Below are positions 3,807-5,785 of a stretch of DNA of 5,785 nucleotides, in pieces. Within the stretch, counting starts at the first letter, position 1. Each line of letters starts with the position of its first letter. Below the pieces are notes generated by a model. The model was not told the DNA's origin. It saw only the letters and a list, made by a program, of their open reading frames with translations, and searched no databases. Source of the stretch: Synechococcus sp. UW140 (GTDB taxonomy: Bacteria; Cyanobacteriota; Cyanobacteriia; PCC-6307; Cyanobiaceae); contig CAMDWF010000164.1 in NCBI GenBank assembly GCA_945878795.1, positions 1-5,785 on the forward strand, written 5' to 3'. The position numbers were made by a program, and so were the translations under genes.

Positions 3807-4198
3807 TGGTGATCGATTCCTCGGCTGTTCTCGCCATTCTCCAGGATGAGCCTGAGCGCATAACGTTTAATGCCTTGATCGTGGCCGCCAAGAGTTGCTC
3901 GCTCTCTGCTGCCACGCTTGTGGAACTCTCGATCGTGTTTCAGGCACGTTTCGGTACCGAGAGTCATGCTGATCTTGCGCTCTTTCTCCGCACAGCCCAG
4001 GTGGAGATCGTGAGCTTCACTAGAGAGCAGGCGGAACTCGCCTGCATAGCCTTTGCACGCTACGGCAAGGGGCGTCATCGCGCTGGTCTCAATCTAGGCG
4101 ATTGCTTCTCTTACGCCCTGGCCCGCTTTCTTGACGAACCCCTGCTGTTCAAGGGCGATGATTTCGTGCACACTGACCTCCTCTCCGCCGTGGACTGA
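3806..4198 (+). CDS. vapC: VapC-type PIN-domain ribonuclease toxin
   Basis: A 130-residue protein, the usual VapC length. It starts M-V-I-D-S-S-A-V-L-A-I-L with Asp4, has Glu40 in 'SAATLVELSIV', Asp99 in 'GLNLGDCFSYALA', and 'LLFKGDDFVHTDL' with Asp118/119 near the end. These are the four acidic residues that bind metal in the PIN active site, so the toxin looks intact. By family knowledge it cleaves RNA (often tRNA or rRNA) when free of VapB. ATG 3806 overlaps the antitoxin stop by one base and is chosen over an upstream in-frame start at 3773. Codon use is less GC-rich than in the flanking genes (for example GAT, GCT, TTT, AAT), which suggests acquisition by transfer. Confidence 0.9.
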   Translation: MVIDSSAVLAILQDEPERITFNALIVAAKSCSLSAATLVELSIVFQARFGTESHADLALFLRTAQVEIVSFTREQAELACIAFARYGKGRHRAGLNLGDCFSYALARFLDEPLLFKGDDFVHTDLLSAVD

Positions 4199-4443
4199 AG
4201 CGCTTGCAACTCCGTCGTGGCGATCACGGTGCCGTGTTCGTGCGCACCTTCCGCTATCTTTCCTGCTCGACGAATGGCCAGGGGCAGGCCCCGGCGCATC
4301 GCCAGGCGCGGTGATGCGGAACTGATGGAAGCGGCTGGGCCGCGGGGGACGGGTGCTGAAGGTGTCAGCCCAGTTCCGGCCCTCTACGGAGGCGCTATCA
4401 ACCCTCCCACGGCCCGAGGCGCCCCCGCGGGCACAGTGGAGTG
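4199..4443. other. Intergenic region without recognisable gene
   Basis: This 245-bp gap lies between vapC and the methyltransferase. Short open frames exist on both strands, but none has a recognisable motif, a credible ribosome site or similarity to its neighbours. No tRNA cloverleaf, intrinsic terminator or clear promoter was found by eye. GGAG at 4438-4441 lies only 2 nt from the next gene's ATG and is a poor Shine-Dalgarno. Confidence 0.5.
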
Positions 4444-5673
4444 ATGCAGCAGCTCGCAACGTCCCCGGAGGATTTCGCCATCACCGCCGTGGTGCCCCCC
4501 GGCCTCGAAGAGGTGGCCGCCGCCGAACTGGCGGCGCTCGGGGCCAGCGAAGTGCGCCCCCTGCGCCGCGCCGTGGCCTGCCGCACCGACCTGGCCGGCT
4601 TTTACCGCCTGCACCTGCGCTGCCGCATCCCTTTTCGCTTCCTGCGGGAGCTGGCCCGCTTCCCCTGCCGCGGCCGGCGCGATCTATACCAGGGCGTCCA
4701 GAACGCCGCCGACTGGGACCACTGGCTGCCCCCCGAGGCCAGCTTCAAGGTGGAGGCCAGCGGCAGCCTGCCAGAACTCAACCACAGCCATTACACGGCC
4801 CTGCAGGTGAAAAACGCCCTGGTTGACCTGCAGCGGCAGCGCTGGGGGGGCCGCTCGATGGTGAATCTGGAGGATCCCGACCTCAGCCTGCATCTGCACC
4901 TCAGCCCTGGCCCCTGGGGCGCCGGCCGGGGCGGCGGAGAGGGCGGCACCGCGATCCTCAGCCTGGAGGGCGACGGCGGCAGCCTGCACCGCCGCGGCTA
5001 CCGGGCCGCCATGGGCTTGGCACCGCTGAAGGAAAACCTGGCGGCGGGCCTGATCGCCCTCACGGGCTGGGATGGCTCGGTGCCCCTGGTCGACCCCCTG
5101 TGCGGCTCCGGCACCCTGCTCCTGGAGGCCGCCGCCGCCGCCCTTGATCGCGCCCCGGGAGTGTTGTTCGGCCGCGGTGGAGAGCCCCGGCCCCAGCGGT
5201 TCGGTTTCGAACGCTGGCCTGATTTCGAGGCCGGCCTCTGGCGCCAAGAAGCGGAGGCCGCCCTGGCCACGGTCAAGCCGGACTCGGCCGCTGGCCGCCC
5301 CCTGGCCGCCGTGGTGGGCAGGGAGCGGGATCCCGCCGTCCTGGAACAGGCCCGCGCCAACGCCACGGCCGCTGGCCTGGCCGATCGTGTTCAGTTTCAG
5401 CAGGGGGATTTTCGGGATTTCGTGCCGCCGCCGGGCCAGGGGCTGGTGGTCTGCAACCCGCCCTACGGCGCCCGGCTCGGGGCCGACATGGACCTGGAAG
5501 CCCTCTACGCAGACCTGGGCCGGCTCCTGAAGGAACGCTGTAGTGGCTGGACCCTCTGGCTTTTGAGCGGCAACCCCGCCCTAAGCGGCGCCCTGCGCCT
5601 CAAGGCCAGTCGCCGCGTAGCCGTCAGCAACGGGGGCCTGGACTGCCGCTGGCTTCGCTACGACCTGCGTTGA
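4444..5673 (+). CDS. RlmL-like THUMP-domain class I SAM-dependent rRNA methyltransferase
   Basis: A 409-residue protein of the COG0116 family, which includes the RlmL half of E. coli RlmKL (23S rRNA guanine-N2 methylation). Residues 12-60 form the N-terminal ferredoxin-like part ('ITAVVPPGLEEVAAAEL'). The THUMP RNA-binding domain follows to about 180 ('FKVEASGS', 'LEDPDLSLHLHL'). 'LHRRGYR' (181-187) and 'PLKENLAAGLI' (194-204) mark the junction. The Rossmann methyltransferase domain has 'DPLCGSGTLLLEA' at 217-229 (SAM-binding motif I), 'GRERD' at 292-296 (motif II acidic residue), 'GDFRDF' at 321-326 and catalytic 'NPPYG' at 338-342 (motif IV). There is no RlmK-like second domain, as is usual outside gammaproteobacteria. 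The insert G-A-G-R-G-G-G-E-G-G (159-168) is a low-complexity loop. ATG 4444 is preferred; an adjacent in-frame GTG at 4441 is also possible. The exact target base cannot be told from sequence. Confidence 0.9.
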   Translation: MQQLATSPEDFAITAVVPPGLEEVAAAELAALGASEVRPLRRAVACRTDLAGFYRLHLRCRIPFRFLRELARFPCRGRRDLYQGVQNAADWDHWLPPEASFKVEASGSLPELNHSHYTALQVKNALVDLQRQRWGGRSMVNLEDPDLSLHLHLSPGPWGAGRGGGEGGTAILSLEGDGGSLHRRGYRAAMGLAPLKENLAAGLIALTGWDGSVPLVDPLCGSGTLLLEAAAAALDRAPGVLFGRGGEPRPQRFGFERWPDFEAGLWRQEAEAALATVKPDSAAGRPLAAVVGRERDPAVLEQARANATAAGLADRVQFQQGDFRDFVPPPGQGLVVCNPPYGARLGADMDLEALYADLGRLLKERCSGWTLWLLSGNPALSGALRLKASRRVAVSNGGLDCRWLRYDLR

Positions 5674-5785
5674 AACAGAGCCCGAATCGGCCATGGCGCC
5701 AGAAAATTTAGCCTTGAAATCATGGTTGAATGGCTTTGATTGGGTCGTTTTCGTTTTCAATAGCCCCCGGGGTTTACAGCGGGCC
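5674..5785. other. Lower-GC tail with no supported gene
   Basis: After the methyltransferase stop the composition drops between about 5701 and 5760 (runs such as AGAAAATTTAG and CGTTTTCGTTTTCAATAG) and returns to GC-rich at the edge. A frame from ATG 5693 stays open to the window end (31 codons, starting M-A-P-E-N-L-A-L-K-S-W) but has no ribosome site, and its codon use is unlike the neighbours, so it is not called. No T-run terminator was seen for the methyltransferase gene. Confidence 0.4.

Noticed and set aside
4111..4299. Minus-strand small frame with A-H-E-H-G-T-V-I-A-T-T-E-L-Q after vapC
   Set aside because: The peptide looks protein-like locally, but there is no family match I recognise, no ribosome site, and it runs antisense into vapC.
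4684..5247. 187-codon minus-strand frame inside the methyltransferase gene
   Set aside because: It lies opposite well-conserved SAM-binding and THUMP coding sequence and has low-complexity Ala/Gly/Gln composition typical of antisense GC-rich frames.
5693..5785. Open frame running off the right edge from ATG 5693
   Set aside because: Only 31 codons are visible, with no Shine-Dalgarno and codon use unlike the neighbouring genes; absence of a stop over this length in a lower-GC patch is not informative.

Overview
The window looks like a piece of a GC-rich unicellular cyanobacterium of the Synechococcus/Cyanobium type. The evidence is a protein with the cyanobacterial form of the PEP-CTERM sorting tail, an HpsJ-like membrane protein, a DUF2887/DUF4351 protein (a family abundant in cyanobacteria), strong C/G bias at third codon positions, and one exact HIP1 octamer (GCGATCGC, 3105-3112). 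The genus assignment is inference.

Layout. At the left edge, on the minus strand, is a toxin-antitoxin pair: a complete Phd/YefM-type antitoxin (98-358) overlapping the start of a FitB-like PIN toxin (1-107) that runs out of the window. Its upstream side (359-400) carries a twice-repeated GGCTAGCT box next to an AT-rich -10-like stretch. Nothing coding is seen from 400 to 640, only short repeats. Next, also on the minus strand, is a DUF2887 PD-(D/E)XK nuclease-like protein with a C-terminal DUF4351 (641-1513). About 41 bp of imperfect direct repeat lies on each side of it. From 1514 to 1825 there is possible debris of a small gene and the promoter of the next gene.

On the plus strand follow a secreted PEP-CTERM protein made of four nearly identical 42-residue beta-propeller-like repeats (1826-2518) and an HpsJ-like protein with four membrane segments (2589-3254). 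Then comes a decayed PIN-domain (VapC) fragment (3256-3408), an intact VapB/VapC pair of a different subtype (3537-4198), a 245-bp gap with nothing recognisable, and an RlmL-like THUMP rRNA methyltransferase (4444-5673), the only clear housekeeping gene. The last 112 bases are lower in GC and hold no supported gene.

How it fits together. The PEP-CTERM and HpsJ-like genes are neighbours and plausibly belong to the same cyanoexosortase/cell-surface export theme. The rest, up to the methyltransferase, reads as an accessory island of toxin-antitoxin modules, a DUF2887 element and gene remnants. The observation I rate highest is in the PEP-CTERM repeats. Across four copies every substitution falls in codon position 1 or 2, none in position 3. 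Changes cluster in four codons per repeat, mostly at sites where at least one copy has A. This resembles adenine-directed diversification or strong diversifying selection, but no reverse transcriptase or template repeat is present in this window.
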